DNA of 64,000 bases from Lycium barbarum (taxonomy: Eukaryota; Streptophyta; Magnoliopsida; Solanales; Solanaceae). The position numbers and the translations under genes were made by a program. Numbering within the stretch: the stretch's first letter is position 1; every line of letters starts with the position of its first letter. Shown here one piece after another: positions 51,095 to 62,940 of this stretch. Under the pieces are notes generated by a model. It had not been told where the DNA came from. It was given only the letters and a program-made list of their open reading frames with translations, and searched no databases. The stretch spans positions 113,259,601-113,323,600 of the forward strand of contig NC_083339.1 in the NCBI RefSeq assembly GCF_019175385.1, in the 5' to 3' direction.

Positions 51095-51104
51095 ACCTTT
51101 TCAA

Positions 51105-53834
51105 TGTTACACCTCGGAAAAATTCATGTTGCTGCACAGTGAATAGACTAACGAAGGCCCAAAGTATGAGGTGCTTCTATAAGTAGGAAGTAGCATGAAA
51201 TGATTCTAATTATGATTCCAAAGACGTTTGAAGCAAGAGAAGAAAGTTCATAGAGAAATGCGATGTATACGATGTGTTTCGAAGAGATTTTTTTCCAGAG
51301 TACCGGACTAATGATGTATTAGAAGAAGAGTTATAATGTCCCTTAGATTGCTAATGAGGTGTTAAACAAGTGTTAAGAAGGTTCCATAAGGATTGGAGAT
51401 CAAACTAGTCGACGAGCAAGAGTTCGGAAAAACTGGGCATTATATGGCCCAACATACTGGCCGTATAAAACATACTGGCTGTATGTTAGGCCGTATGGTC
51501 TGCCCAGAATGGGACTTCCACTGGACCAAATCTACGGCCAGACATACGGCCTGTATAAGAGATACGGACCGTATGTTGGTCCGTAGAACTGAGTCGGGAC
51601 AACTTTAAAATTTATATAAGGACTTAAACCTCATTCCATTTATTTCATTTTTCACCGAACACTTCAAGAACTCTATAGAAAGTTCTCCACACTTCTCTCA
51701 CAAGAATCCGAGGGAAATTTATGATCAAATTCATCAAACCAAGAAAACCAAGTGTAAGAAACTCATTGGAGTTCATCCAAGTCGAGAAACTCCATTGGAA
51801 GTGAACTAGGTTTTTGGCTCAAGTGAAGTATTTCCACTCAAAGCTCATTCATACACTATCTAAGGTAAGTTTTATGATCATTCCATGTTGTTTAAGATAT
51901 TGAGAGGTTGAAAGACTTAGATTATGAAAGGAGATAGAAAATGGGTTACAAAGATAAGAATAATGAGATTTTGAGTAGTAGCTTAGGATGAGTCATGATT
52001 CTTGATGTGTTGTGATTATGATTATGTTATAAATGATGTTAAGAACAAGGGAGACACATTATATCAGGATGAATGTAATGTTGTATTATGACCATGGTTA
52101 TGGATGCCTTGAAATGGAATTGGGAGAATTTAATAATGTGTGGTTGATGAAGATTGTTGATTATGAGATTATGAATGTTATTATTGTCGTGTGGGAGTTT
52201 TTATATTATATGGAGAAAGTTGTAGGAACAAAGGAAATGTTGCCCAATTTTCGTTAGCTTTAGTCTAAGCTTAAGTATGCTCCGAATGTCTAATCTTAGT
52301 ACGAATTCTCTTGAATGTAGAATCGTGAACATTGGAAGGAATCGTTAAATTGAGAAGGTTAAAGAGACAAAAAGGTATGTAAGGCTAACCCTTCTTTCTA
52401 AAGTCATGTTTCCATCATTTTGCGTCTATATGAGACGTTCACGCTATTCCTATTCTTATAAAGGCTATAAGCTCATGACCCTCGAGATTCTCTTGATGTT
52501 GTTGACAACGTTTCTTGTAATGATAATGATAACGATTATGATGATGAGATAAATTCTAGAGATGCCATCTAAGATATTCAAAATGCCCAAATCTTAGAGA
52601 CGCTAGGAGTTCATAAATTACAATATTCTTGAGATACTTTAGCAGAAGCTCCTAACAGTGATGATGATAATGATAAGAGTGATAATGATAATGATAATAG
52701 TGATAATGCCGATGATGACGATGATAATAGTGATGATGATAATGATAATAGTGATAATGATAATGGTGACGATGGTAATAGTGATAATGATAATGATGAC
52801 GATGATAATAGTGATGATGATAAAGATGATGGTGATTCAATAATAGAAATTGGGAGTTTATAGACTTTGTGTCACCCGATAGTGTTGAAATGTTTCTCCC
52901 GGATACATATGTATGTTATAAATGTATGAATGCTATGTTGGGACACCGAGCCTATATGGCCGGGTATGATATCTATGGCGCGCACACCACTGCAGTTGGG
53001 TACGTATAATACCGAGCCTTGGTAGGGCCAGGTACGGACAACAATGAGCCTTGGTAGGGCCAGGTACACATAACACCAAGCTTTATTATAGCTGGGTACG
53101 TAAGACACCGAACCTATATGGTCGGGTATGATACTACTATGTATTCGAATGTATGAAAAGAAAGTTTCCTAGTAGAAAGAGTATAAGAAAGTATAACGAG
53201 CATCGTTAGAGGTATACCTAGCTCTCTCTCATTTCATAACTCATCCATACTATGTTATTTCATATGTTTTCATTATGCTATTGATTATGCTTTACATACT
53301 CAGTACATTATCCGTACTGACGTCCCTTTGACTGGGGGCGCTGTGTTTCATGCCACACAGCCCCATATTGCTTTGCAGGAAAGTTGTCCAGGAGTTTGAC
53401 TATAGGATGTTCCAGGCTGTTAGCTGGATTGGTAGACTCCATTCAGTTCGGAGTGATACCGTGTCGGAGTATGTTCTTATGAGCTGAGTCACACACATTA
53501 TGGGTATGTTGGGGTCCTGTCCCAACTTAGGTTTTGATATCATATCTTATGTTAGAGACTTTTGCAGACACAGTCATGTATACAGTACATTAGCCTTGTA
53601 AGCAGCTATACAAGCCGATGTAGCATTATGCATTTCTTTACGGATTCATACTATTACAACTTTTTACTTGAGTTAATAAAGATGAAAAGAATGTTTTGAA
53701 AGGCCTTCATTTTGCGCATCATTTCACGATTAAGAGTTCAGTAAGACTATGAGTATAATGAGAACTAGCGGGTTCACTCGGCTCTAAGTGAGGGTCGGGT
53801 GCCCATCATGCCCTATCAGAATTAGGGTGTGACA
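51105..53834 (+). mobile_element. LTR E: 5' LTR of a truncated chromovirus-like element
   Basis: Starts TGTTACACCTCGG and ends TTAGGGTGTGACA (2730 bp). It is followed by a primer site with one mismatch (TGATATCAGAGC, 53838-53849), so this was a true 5' LTR. The TATA-like TTATATAAGG near 51615 lies just after GCC/CGTAT palindromes (51430-51600). A GATAAT-type minisatellite fills 52655-52835. The stem-loop block is at 53291-53350. No plus-strand partner 3' LTR is present. Confidence 0.8.
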
Positions 53835-54440
53835 AAGTGATATCAGAGCAGTTCGTCCTTGGGGTTGTCTGCAAAGTCGTGTCTAGTAGAGTCTTATTTA
53901 TGGTATGTTGCGTGCCACATCTATAAACAGGAGGCTACAGGTCATTTAGGATGGTTACTCTTCTTTCATATATAAGATCGTGCGATAGAGCCAAGTCATA
54001 TGAGATGAGGTTCCTTATACTAACCCTTGATTTCAGCTGAAGAACGGTATCGACAGAAGAAGGTGATGGATGATATTGAAAGTTACAGAGGTAAGTCACT
54101 TCATTGAGGCTATGTTATCAAAATATATATTTATATGATAATGAATTGACTGTCATAGAGGTAAGTCAGTGCTCGTACAACAGAGGAATTGATTAAATAC
54201 ATCTTTTGATGATAAGTTCAGTTAAAAGTTGTGAACTAAACAAATTGAATGACTCAGTACAAAGGTAAGCAACGACACGAAAGGGTGAATGTTGGGTAAG
54301 GTAAGAATATTGAGGTATGATTGAAATGCAAAGCTGAAGGATGGAAAGAAAAGTAAATAGAAAGGCATAACAGGGCAGATCGCTAAAGGATCAAGTGCAT
54401 CTCGAGGTGTGATATATGAGGTAAGGCTTCAAGGTTACAT
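53835..54440 (+). other. Internal remnant of element E with possible 54-nt small exon
   Basis: Begins with the primer site. At 54037-54090 a segment bounded by TTTCAG and GTAAGT contains an ATG followed by GATGATATTG, matching the similar block in element B. The rest is non-coding. It ends where the inverted LTR F begins. No gag or pol similarity was seen. Confidence 0.5.
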
Positions 54441-56135
54441 CTACCTGGCCCTACCAAGGCGTCAGGGTTATCCGTATCCTCTGCAGAGGTGTGCGCACAT
54501 TACGTAATCGTATACATACTCTACCCGGCCTCATAATCTTGGGGTTTCATAATAGATATACACAGTTACATATACATAATAGCTCATAAGCATCTTTACC
54601 ATTATCGTACTATCATCATCATCATAATTATCGTCATTGCTACTATCGTCGTTATCATTATCATTATCACTATCATCATCATTTATTACCTCTATCTCTA
54701 TAGGCTTACTCGTCATACGAGGAACTTAGTACCATCGTAGCGTATCAAGAATCGTGAGCTTACTAGCTCGGAAGATTAATCATTGAAAGACATCATGAGC
54801 TTATAGAGGATTTAGATGTTTGGCCAAAGAACCATGCCTTATGAAAGAAGGGTTAGCCTTACATGCCTTTTCATTCGACTATTTACCACTCGCACGTTCT
54901 CTTTCGACGCTTGCGTTTATACCTTCATTAAAGTCACACTATCATTAGAAATCGATGGCTAGCATACATGACTAAAACTAGAGAAAATCGGACAGCGTCT
55001 CCTTTATTTATACGACAATCCTCCATAGCGTATATCAACTCCCAAACGTCGATAATACATTCACAATACCATAACAATAGTCGTTAATCCTCCACATTAC
55101 CCACATTTATCGATTTACCTTCAATCACCCATATCCATGGTCATAACACACAACTACGTCCACTCACATACAATGTCTATTTCATGATCTTAACATCATT
55201 TATAGAATATTCACATCACAACACAACAAGATTCATGACTCAATCCAAGCTATAACTCAAAATGGCACTATTTAACATTCATAACCCATTTTTCTATACT
55301 CTTCTACAATCCAAGTATTTCAACTCTCCAATATCTTAAACAACATGTAAATACCATAAATATTACCTTAGAAGTTGTAGGAATGTGCCTTAGTTGATAA
55401 TACTCCACTTGAGCAAAAACCCTAGTTCATCTCCCTTAGGATTTCTGACTTGAATGATCTTTAGTGGGTTTTCTTACACTTGATTTGCTTGGTTTAGGTT
55501 TTTGATCACTAATAATCCTTGAATTCTTGTGGAATAAATGTAGAGAGATGTTTTTAGAGAGAAGGGGTGTGGAAATGAAATGAATTAGTGAGCTTGAGTC
55601 CCCTCTTTAATGACTTAAAATCTGATTGCAATGAACAGTAGTCGAAAGTGCAACAGTGGTCGTAAACTCAGTTTACGGTCCGTATTCTAGTTTACGGGAC
55701 GTATTTCGTGGACGTATTTAATCATAACAGAACCAGAAAAGTATGCTGAAACATGGTGATTTACTATCACAGTTTACGGTCCATATTCCAGTTTACGGGC
55801 CGTATTTCAAGTCGTATTTAACCATTCAAGCATTTGACAGAAAGTTGAAGTTTTGGAAGTTGAAATGCGGCATGGCAGTTTACGGGACGTAAACCACTTT
55901 ACGGTCCGTATTTTATTTTACGATCAACTGGCCAAAGTGCAAATCTGCAACTTTCACATTTTTAGAGCCTATACATAGCCATTGTGGAGCATACCCTATC
56001 TCTTATTGCAATTGCCTTTCAAATCTTACATAGGGTCGTCGAGCGTCATTTATTACTTATGGAAATATCGTATACTCGTACTCTTCATTAGTCTATTCAC
56101 TTGTGCATCAACGGAAGATTTTTCGAGGTGTAACA
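54441..56135 (-). mobile_element. LTR F: truncated inverted LTR of the E family
   Basis: On the minus strand it starts TGTTACACCTCGAAAAAT at 56135 and stays alignable to LTR E until the phrase GCCTTGGTAGGGCCAGGTA near 54441. The remaining ~800 bp, including the stem-loop block, are absent. The minus-strand polypurine tract follows at 56136-56151, so it was a 3' LTR. Three palindrome modules with TTTACGG(T/G)CCGTA lie at 55660-55925. Confidence 0.8.
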
Positions 56136-56269
56136 TTCTCCCCCCCTTAAGAACCTTCGTCCTCGAATGTTAAAGTCCTCGGGGATTCTATAAACATTTC
56201 GCCAGAGTTTCCCCTATAACATGGCACTACCATCCTGTCACAGCAACCCATAATGACAATGCCTCACAG
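56136..56269 (-). other. Polypurine tract and short internal tail of the element owning LTR F
   Basis: On the minus strand CTTAAGGGGGGGAGAA (56136-56151) precedes LTR F. Further in is CATTCGAGGACGAAGG, as in B and D. About 100 bp of internal sequence remain before Athila-like element G takes over. The exact junction is not visible. Confidence 0.65.
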
Positions 56270-57869
56270 ACACCCCCAACTTAAAGTATTTGCTTGTCCT
56301 TAAGCAGGCCATACCACACAACGACTCAATCTAACACTTAGATATTATAAAATAACAATGTCTACATCGATTTTGACTTGGAACTTTTGGCATGCATGTT
56401 CCCTTTCAACTGACCACCCCAACTGTAATTTGTAAAGCAATATGCACACTTGAAGAACGTTATGACTAATCATGAAGCTTCTATACATGACATCACATTA
56501 TCGCACATGCTTTTGTGCACACAAACGCTACTTTCGGCAGTCACTTTATTTTGTTCAATTCTCATCCTTATGCTCTCACATAGACCAAAGAATGTCCCAA
56601 CACACATATATACAACAAGAATGGGACGAAGATGAAAGAGAAGATAAAACACTCACACTCACAAAGAAATTCATATCGACACATGCAAATACCATAGGCT
56701 TGCCCTTATTTTCTATGTTTTCATCCTAGGCTCGTTCAGTTGTGATCACATTAGGACTTGTTTCAGCTTGTAATGTAGGCTTCGGGACGGGTAGGATACT
56801 TTTTGGGTATTAGTGACTCACCCTCCTTGACACTACAACATCTCTTTACCTTGATTCGCCTCTTTTCTTTCCAACCCCTTTATTTTCTTTCACGTTTTTC
56901 GACCTCGAGGTGGTTTTATTCCTATCCAACTAGCAATTCTTTTTGTGTTTAAATTTTTCTGATGATGATTTTTTTTTTTGGATTTATTTAGTGTCAACTA
57001 CCACATCGACTCTCTATTAGCAAATTCCACCACCCCCAACCTTTGTTCTCAACATCCACTTCACATTTGATTTACCCCCAACTTAGGCGCTTGGCCTCGT
57101 CTATCTAGTAGCATCAAGGAGGGAACGGGTGCGAAGATGGATAAATTTCACAACGGGTGAGGTTTCATTCGGCTAACCAAGAAAAAGGTCAAAAAGGCTC
57201 AAAAAGGGACAACTAGTGATATTTTCAGCTTTTGGAGAGGCTTATTTAGGCACAGTGACTTAACACAAAGAAAGCCTACGATCCTTTCACAACCAAACTA
57301 ACTTTCGTATTTCAAACAAGACCAACCAGGCAAGTTCTAGATTATACATGCGTAAACAGAATTAAACTAACGACTCACACTCACATCGGCATAAGGACAA
57401 ACATTTTTACACTTGTGACCTCCTAAGTAATCATTCCTCACACACAACACCCCAATAATCACAATGTCATATCAAGAATCGATCATGTCAGACTATAACT
57501 GTTCTAAGTATGCATTTTTCAAAAATTCTGAGGGGTCCAAATTTTCAACAAACTACAACACATGCCATTAGTTACAAAGTAACACCAAATAAGTCAAAAT
57601 TATTCTATTCAACCTAAGCAACATCCTAAACATGCCAGTTTCAACAAAATGAAACCCCCCTCAGGAAAAGAACTCTGGCAAAGAAAAGTCGAGGGGGTTC
57701 CTAAACACCTATTTACACTATTCTACTATCAATTAGTCCCACCCCCAACTCAAGAATCAAGCACTGTCTCAGTGCTTCAGTTATAAGAATGAGGGAAAGG
57801 AAATGGTACCTTGTTGCTGGCAGCACCTCATGACTAGCCTGCCGCATCTGGCGGTTGACTGGAGGACTC
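56270..57869 (-). other. 3' non-coding part of element G with PPT-like tracts
   Basis: No gene. On the minus strand CTTTAAGTTGGGGGTGT (about 56270-56286), preceded by GGACAAGCAAATA, resembles the polypurine end of Athila/Tat elements. Similar TTGGGGGT tracts lie at about 57030, 57074 and 57745. A 3' LTR to the left of 56270 is not recognisable, so G may have lost it to the element owning LTR F. Confidence 0.5.
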
Positions 57870-59957
57870 TCATAGTTGGCGCTGAGGCTCAACTAGTGAC
57901 TGAAAGATCGCCTGCTGCAGGTCCTCCTTTTCACTCCTCTTTAATCTCCTAGCCAACTCCTCCGGGTCCTCAGATGAGGCAAGAACCCTTTTTCCAGTAT
58001 TGCGAACAGAGGGTTCGGCCTCCTCTGTCTCCTCCTCAGAATCCAGCAAGTCCAGCACCTTGAATGTGGTAGGCAAAATGGGATGTGGTGCTGGTGCTGG
58101 TGTGGCTATCATCCCGTTCCCCTTGAGTGTTTCAAGCTCCTTTTTCAGCTTCTCCATCTCACTCCTCAAGGAACTAGACTCCCCATCGGGTGCGGTCTGC
58201 TCTCGAGTCAACAATCTCGCCTCAAAGCTGTCAAGCCTAGCCTGATACACCTCGTGCTTTTTCTCAAACTCAGCACGGATCTCTGTGGTCGCCTCAATAA
58301 CCAGCTGCTGCACTATTTTCTTCACCGCTGGCCTGAATTGTAGCAAGATTTTGTCTACTTGCTTTTCGGTCCGCACCGCTTTAATTGCAATCTGGCTGTA
58401 GTTACCAGGACTGAAGTGCAGCAATCCCAGCTCTGGATCAGCAGGATCGGCTGTCGCAGCAGCAGTGGCGGACCCCGAAGGATGATCCTATGTGACCGTA
58501 GGTGGTGGTGGAGTTCTTGCCTCAGAACTACCAAGTGTGGCAGCGGCCTCCTGAGCATGGACAGTCCCAGAAACACCTGTCGTGGTAACCTCAGGCCCAG
58601 TAGTAGCAGCACCAAAATCGGACCCTACTGGATCAATCCCATAACCACGGCTCGGACTCAACTCTAACTGAGTGTCGTCGTCATCACCAGACTGATCTGC
58701 CTCCCGGTCCTTTTTGCTTACCGGCTTGTTTTTCCTCCAATCCCCTACATGTTCGGCGGTGATGGTACCGTCCCAATCTGGAAGCTGAACTATCTTTGCC
58801 CGTTGACATAATTCCGTGATCAGACACGGAAAGACCATGTTTTGGTTGGGCTTGTGTGCCCGCACATGCAGTTCCTCAGCTATTAACTCGCCAATATTCA
58901 TCGGGTACTGTGACATGAAGAAGGCAATAGTTACTGCCTGACTGGTGGACAGGGTATTATCTGCCTGGGTTGGCGTGATCCTATACCGCAACAACGTCCA
59001 CCAGAATTTAGCCTCTGTGGACAAACAACTTTTAGTGATCTTCACTTTCCCATCATTAGTCCATTTCTGCTCGTGTGGCTCAGCTGTGATAAGTGCCGCA
59101 GTCCACTCCCTGACGGATTTCTTGTCCTTCCTGTCGCGTCTGTCTAGGAACTGACTCAAATCAGTAGGAGCCACAAAATCATCACCAAACAGGACCCTGT
59201 TGATGGCTTTGGAGGAAATATCAACCAGGGAGTTCCGGACCGTCACATTTTCCAGTATGGGAATCTGATGCCAAGCAAGACTCCGCTTCTTCATCGACAT
59301 TCGGACGGCCCCATATGAAGCATAGAACTCCCGCACAATATGCGGAGCATACTCTCCCGGCTCATGAGTGAGTGCATCTAACCTGTACCCTTTGATGGTA
59401 TCATCCAGCTGTGGATGAGCTGAAATACCATCGAAAATCAGCCGCCGTTCTTCAAATATTTTCCGCAGCGGCTGTCCATCAGTTCCTGTCCCGGCCGTCC
59501 ATTGGTCATACAACTGCTTTGACCCCTTTACCGAGAACCGCAGCTTCTCTTCATCCAACCGTTTGGTCCTGACGACCAGCTTACGACCCTTAGGTGGCGT
59601 ATCATCAACTGGATCACTGCCCTCACTAGGCCCTGCTGAGTCACTCTCTGGTGGATTCTGGGTGGCAGCCCTCCTGCTTGATGCCTCCGCGTCAGAATCC
59701 CCCTCTTCAGACTGGGAGGCTTCCGACGCAGACTTTGATGGTGTCATGGGTGAGGGCAGGGTTGATGTGGTTGCCATTTTGTCTTGGGTGGGGGCCCCCC
59801 GGACTTTTGGTGGCGGTATAACCTCGGCACACTCAGATCCTGATTGTTCCCCTTCCGAAGTGGAAGGTTCATCTATCAACCTTGAATCCGAGCGCGCTCT
59901 CTTTTTCTTGCCCGTGCTGTGGGCCCCCGCTCTCGTTGCTTTTCTTTTCTGACCCAT
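57870..59957 (-). pseudogene. ORF3 of Athila/Tat-like element G ('putative plant transposon protein'-like), one internal stop
   Basis: The first ATG is at 59957, two nt after a splice-acceptor-like TTTTGCAG. The frame runs to 57870 (695 codons) with a single TAG at 58488-58490 (codon 490). The upstream and downstream parts are in the same frame, so this was one protein. The N-terminus is basic (QKRKATRAG, GKKKRARSD; nuclear-signal-like), then low-complexity Ser/Glu/Pro to ~140. A globular middle (~160-410) has LRKIFEERRLIFDG, IVREFYASYGAVRM and NRVLFGDDFV, resembling the domain of unknown role common in third ORFs of plant Ty3 elements. The C-terminus (~530-615) is a coiled coil. It lies downstream of integrase, the env-like position of Athila elements, but no membrane segment or signal peptide is visible. 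Confidence 0.7.
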
Positions 59958-61431
59958 TCCTGCAAAAGACACCACATATCAGTTATCATGAACAATCAAC
60001 CAAAGATAAGAGTATATGACTGTGCACAGAATACATGTTCTGTCTATGGTCGTAAACACAAAAGACGGACCGTACACTGGTTTACGGTCCGTAAACTGCG
60101 ATCGTAAATTGAGCAGTCATCTTCAAAACATTCTGTCCCCTGGTGAAATCTTAAATACGGACCGTAAACTGGTTTACGGTCCGTAAAGTTAGATCGTAAA
60201 CTGGGATTCCTTTAGGATGTCATTCTGTCCACTTAACATGCTTAAATACGGACCGTAAAGTGCAATACGGTCCGTAATGTGCAGTCGTAATTCGCACCAC
60301 AGACAGACACATATTTTGATTTCACAATTTCATATCATATCTCGGTTTCACATTGTGTTGGGGTTTAGGCTACTCAGACTTCGCCTATTTTTCTATCAAT
60401 ATTCATAATTCCCGCGAGTGTCAAGCCATTGGTAGGCAGACCAAAAACTCCAAATTTTGAAGTATGGAATGCCCTCCAACCCATTTGGGTGTTATTAACA
60501 ATTACCCACGAGAATTAAAAGAAATTGAACACCTCTATCCCCTCAATAGATCATTAACCAACGGAATTAAGCACTTAATTTCACCAACCTAGTCTAAACA
60601 ATCACTTACCACCAAGTTCAAGTTCACAGATAACAAAGAAGGATGGGGAGCATGAGTCATACCTTTCAATGATGAATCAGACCACTAGAAACACAGATTT
60701 GTAGAGCACCACTGCAATCACACGCGAAATTAAACCTAGGGCAGAGGGAGATTTCGAATTCTTGGTGAGATGGAATTGTTGGTGGGCTGGGTTTTGATTT
60801 TGGGTGGAGTTTGCGTATTTATGGTGGTTAGGAAGATGGAAGGTGATGGTTTAATGGTGGGTAGACGTGGGGATGGAAGAGAATGGAAAAGAAGACGTGA
60901 AGATGGAGAGAAGTCGATTAGAGTGTTTGGTTCATCTGCCCTGGTTTAAATCGTGGGGGTTTTATTTAAATTGCTGCGTTATTTTTTTTTTGTTCTAAAT
61001 ACGGTCCGTAAATTGATTTACGGCCCGTATTTAGAGATGTTATATCGGGCAGTACACTGTATTGTCTCATCTTAGTTTATGTTCAGGTTTACGGACCGTA
61101 TTGTGAAATACGGTCCGTCCTACGTGGTCGTAAACCAGCATGTTACATTACAGTGCTCACTGTTTTGCAGCATTGTTAAATACGCCCTGTGGTACGAGCC
61201 GTATTGTGAAATACGGTCCGTATACTTCAGGCGTCTTTTGCAATGTTGCAGAACAGTGTCTGACAACTGAACTTACCTGCTTCTCAGCAGAATTTTTCTA
61301 TCATATATTCCTGCACCTTAACAACCATTACCCTATATGTACGAAGAATAACAAAGAAAAATAAATATTACACTTGGGTTGCCTCCCAAGAAGCGCTTGA
61401 TTTAACGTCGCGGCACGACGGTGGTGACCAT
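59958..61431 (-). other. Non-coding spacer of element G between integrase and ORF3, with palindrome modules
   Basis: There is no reading frame of note. It holds six modules in two clusters (60060-60300 and 61000-61230), each with two TACGG(A/T)CCGTA palindromes and, usually, a trailing TCGTAAA half-site. Next to the pol end (about 61370-61405, minus strand) stands AGCGCTTCTTGGGAGGCAAC, a phrase well known just after pol in Athila-type elements. A splice acceptor (TTTTGCAG) marks the ORF3 side at about 59960. Confidence 0.7.
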
Positions 61432-62928
61432 TCACTTCTTCTCTTGGTACACCAGATCATTGTTCGTTCGGAGGTGTTTCAACCTGAAGCGATCAACAAT
61501 CCTATCCTTCGAAACCATTCCGTGGTAGTGCTTCAATCTCTGCCCATTCATCTTAAATGTCCGAGTACCATCTCCGGACTTCAATTCAACCGCACCATGG
61601 GGTGAGGCACCTACCACCTCAAACGGACCAGACCACCTGGATTTCAGCTTACCCGGTAGCAACTTCAGCCGAGAGTTAAACAGTAATACAGAGTCGCCCT
61701 TGTAGAACTCTCGCTTCAGAATCTTCTTGTCATGGTATTGCTTCATCCTTTCTTTATAGAGGGCTGCACTCTCATACGCCTGGTACCGAAATTCATCCAT
61801 CTCATTTAATTGGAACAACCGCAGCTTGGTTGCTTCCTCCCAATCCATGTTCAGCTTCTTCAGGGCCCACATAGCTTTGTGTTCAAGTTCAACCGGCAAG
61901 TGAAAAGCTTTCCCGAATACAAGCTTGAAGGGAGAAGTCCCAATTGGAGTCTTGAAAGCAGTCCGGTATGACCACATAGCATCATCGAGCTTGCGGGCCC
62001 AATCAGTTCTATTGGCATTCACTGTCTTTGCTAGAATACTTTTGATCTCCCTATTGGACACTTCAACCTGTCCACTTGTCTGAGGGTGGTAAGGCGTTGC
62101 TACCCTATGCTTTACACCATATTTCTCCATCAGTCCCGCGAACGCTTTATTGCAAAAGTGGGATCCACCATCGCTGATTATCGCCCTCGGAGTACCAAAA
62201 CGAGTAAATATGTTCTTCTTAAGGAACCCCATAACACTCTTGGCCTCATTATTGGGTAAAGCCACCGCTTCTACCCATTTTGACACATAATCCACAGCTA
62301 CCAAGATGTATTTTATTCCACCAGAACTCACAAAAGGTCCCATAAAGTCGATCCCCCAGACATCGAACACTTCCACCTTCATAACAAAATTCATAGGCAT
62401 CTCTTGCCTTCTGCCGATATTCTCTTGCCTTTGACATTGGTCACAGGACCGCACCAAAGGATTAGCATCATGAAAAATAGTCGGCCAGTAATAGCCGCAC
62501 TCAAGTACCTTGGCAGCAGTCCGGTTTCCGCTATGATGACCCCCAACAGGAGAGTCATGGCATGCCTTTAGAATTGCCATCACTTCACTTTCCGGAACAC
62601 AACGCCGAATGATGTTATCAGCGCATGTACGGAACAAATAAGGCTCGTCCCAATAGTACTGCCGAGCATCCCGCAAGAATTTCTTCTTTTGGTAAGTTTT
62701 GATATCATCGGGAACTATACCTGTTACCAAATAATTGGCAAAATCAGCATACCATGGTGCTACCTCATTTGACACCGCCAACACCCTCTCGTCTAGAAAA
62801 GCATCATCTATATCAAGCTCATCAGACGGTCTCCCAGCTTCTTCAAGCCGAGAGAGATGGTCAGCCACCGGGTTTTCAGTGCCCTTTCGGTCTTTTACCT
62901 CAAAATCGAACTCTTGCAACAGTAGCAC
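61432..62928 (-). pseudogene. Element G pol: end of RNase H region and integrase
   Basis: 498 codons open on the minus strand. The start ([23 protein letters not shown]) is the RNase H/integrase linker of Ty3 elements. Integrase follows: zinc-binding H124, H131/H132, C162 and C165, then the catalytic triad D194 (GIDFMGPF), D253 (ISDGGSHF) and E289 (GQVEV), with the D-35-E spacing of the family. A C-terminal GPFE/V region is present ([10 protein letters not shown]) and there is no chromodomain, which fits Athila/Tat rather than Tekay. The domain itself looks intact, but a TGA just upstream separates it from RT. Alternatively one could call it a CDS fragment. Confidence 0.9.
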
Positions 62929-62940
62929 CCATCTGATCAG

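Larger units (their letters stand above)
40861..51100 (-). pseudogene. Transposon-type ORF H (plant 'putative transposon protein'-like), split by element D
   Basis: Minus-strand coding similarity is in two parts, 50304-51100 (N-terminal) and 40861-41296 (C-terminal), which read into each other in one frame once element D and one target-site copy are set aside. Recognisable stretches are VEFQKWNHLF, VVNFYGNLTA, FTLDEETLGKNL, then EYFDVKVGKATMG and a C-terminal coiled coil (LKAENDLLKQKVEKLREQL). The FYGNL...FTLDEE layout resembles the domain found in third ORFs of plant LTR elements. It is broken by several frameshifts and stops, so a pseudogene. Function is unknown. Confidence 0.5.

Noticed and set aside
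50868..51137. Arginine-rich 89-codon protein
   Set aside because: The poly-Arg run is one frame of the (CTT)38 microsatellite. No independent coding evidence exists.
57870..58424. Separate 184-residue protein
   Set aside because: It is in the same frame as the upstream ORF3 and separated only by one TAG. It begins with CTG rather than ATG, so it is the C-terminal part of ORF3.
59958..61231. Palindromes in the spacer as transcription terminators
   Set aside because: They are many, regularly paired and in a eukaryotic retroelement. Bacterial-type hairpin terminators do not apply.
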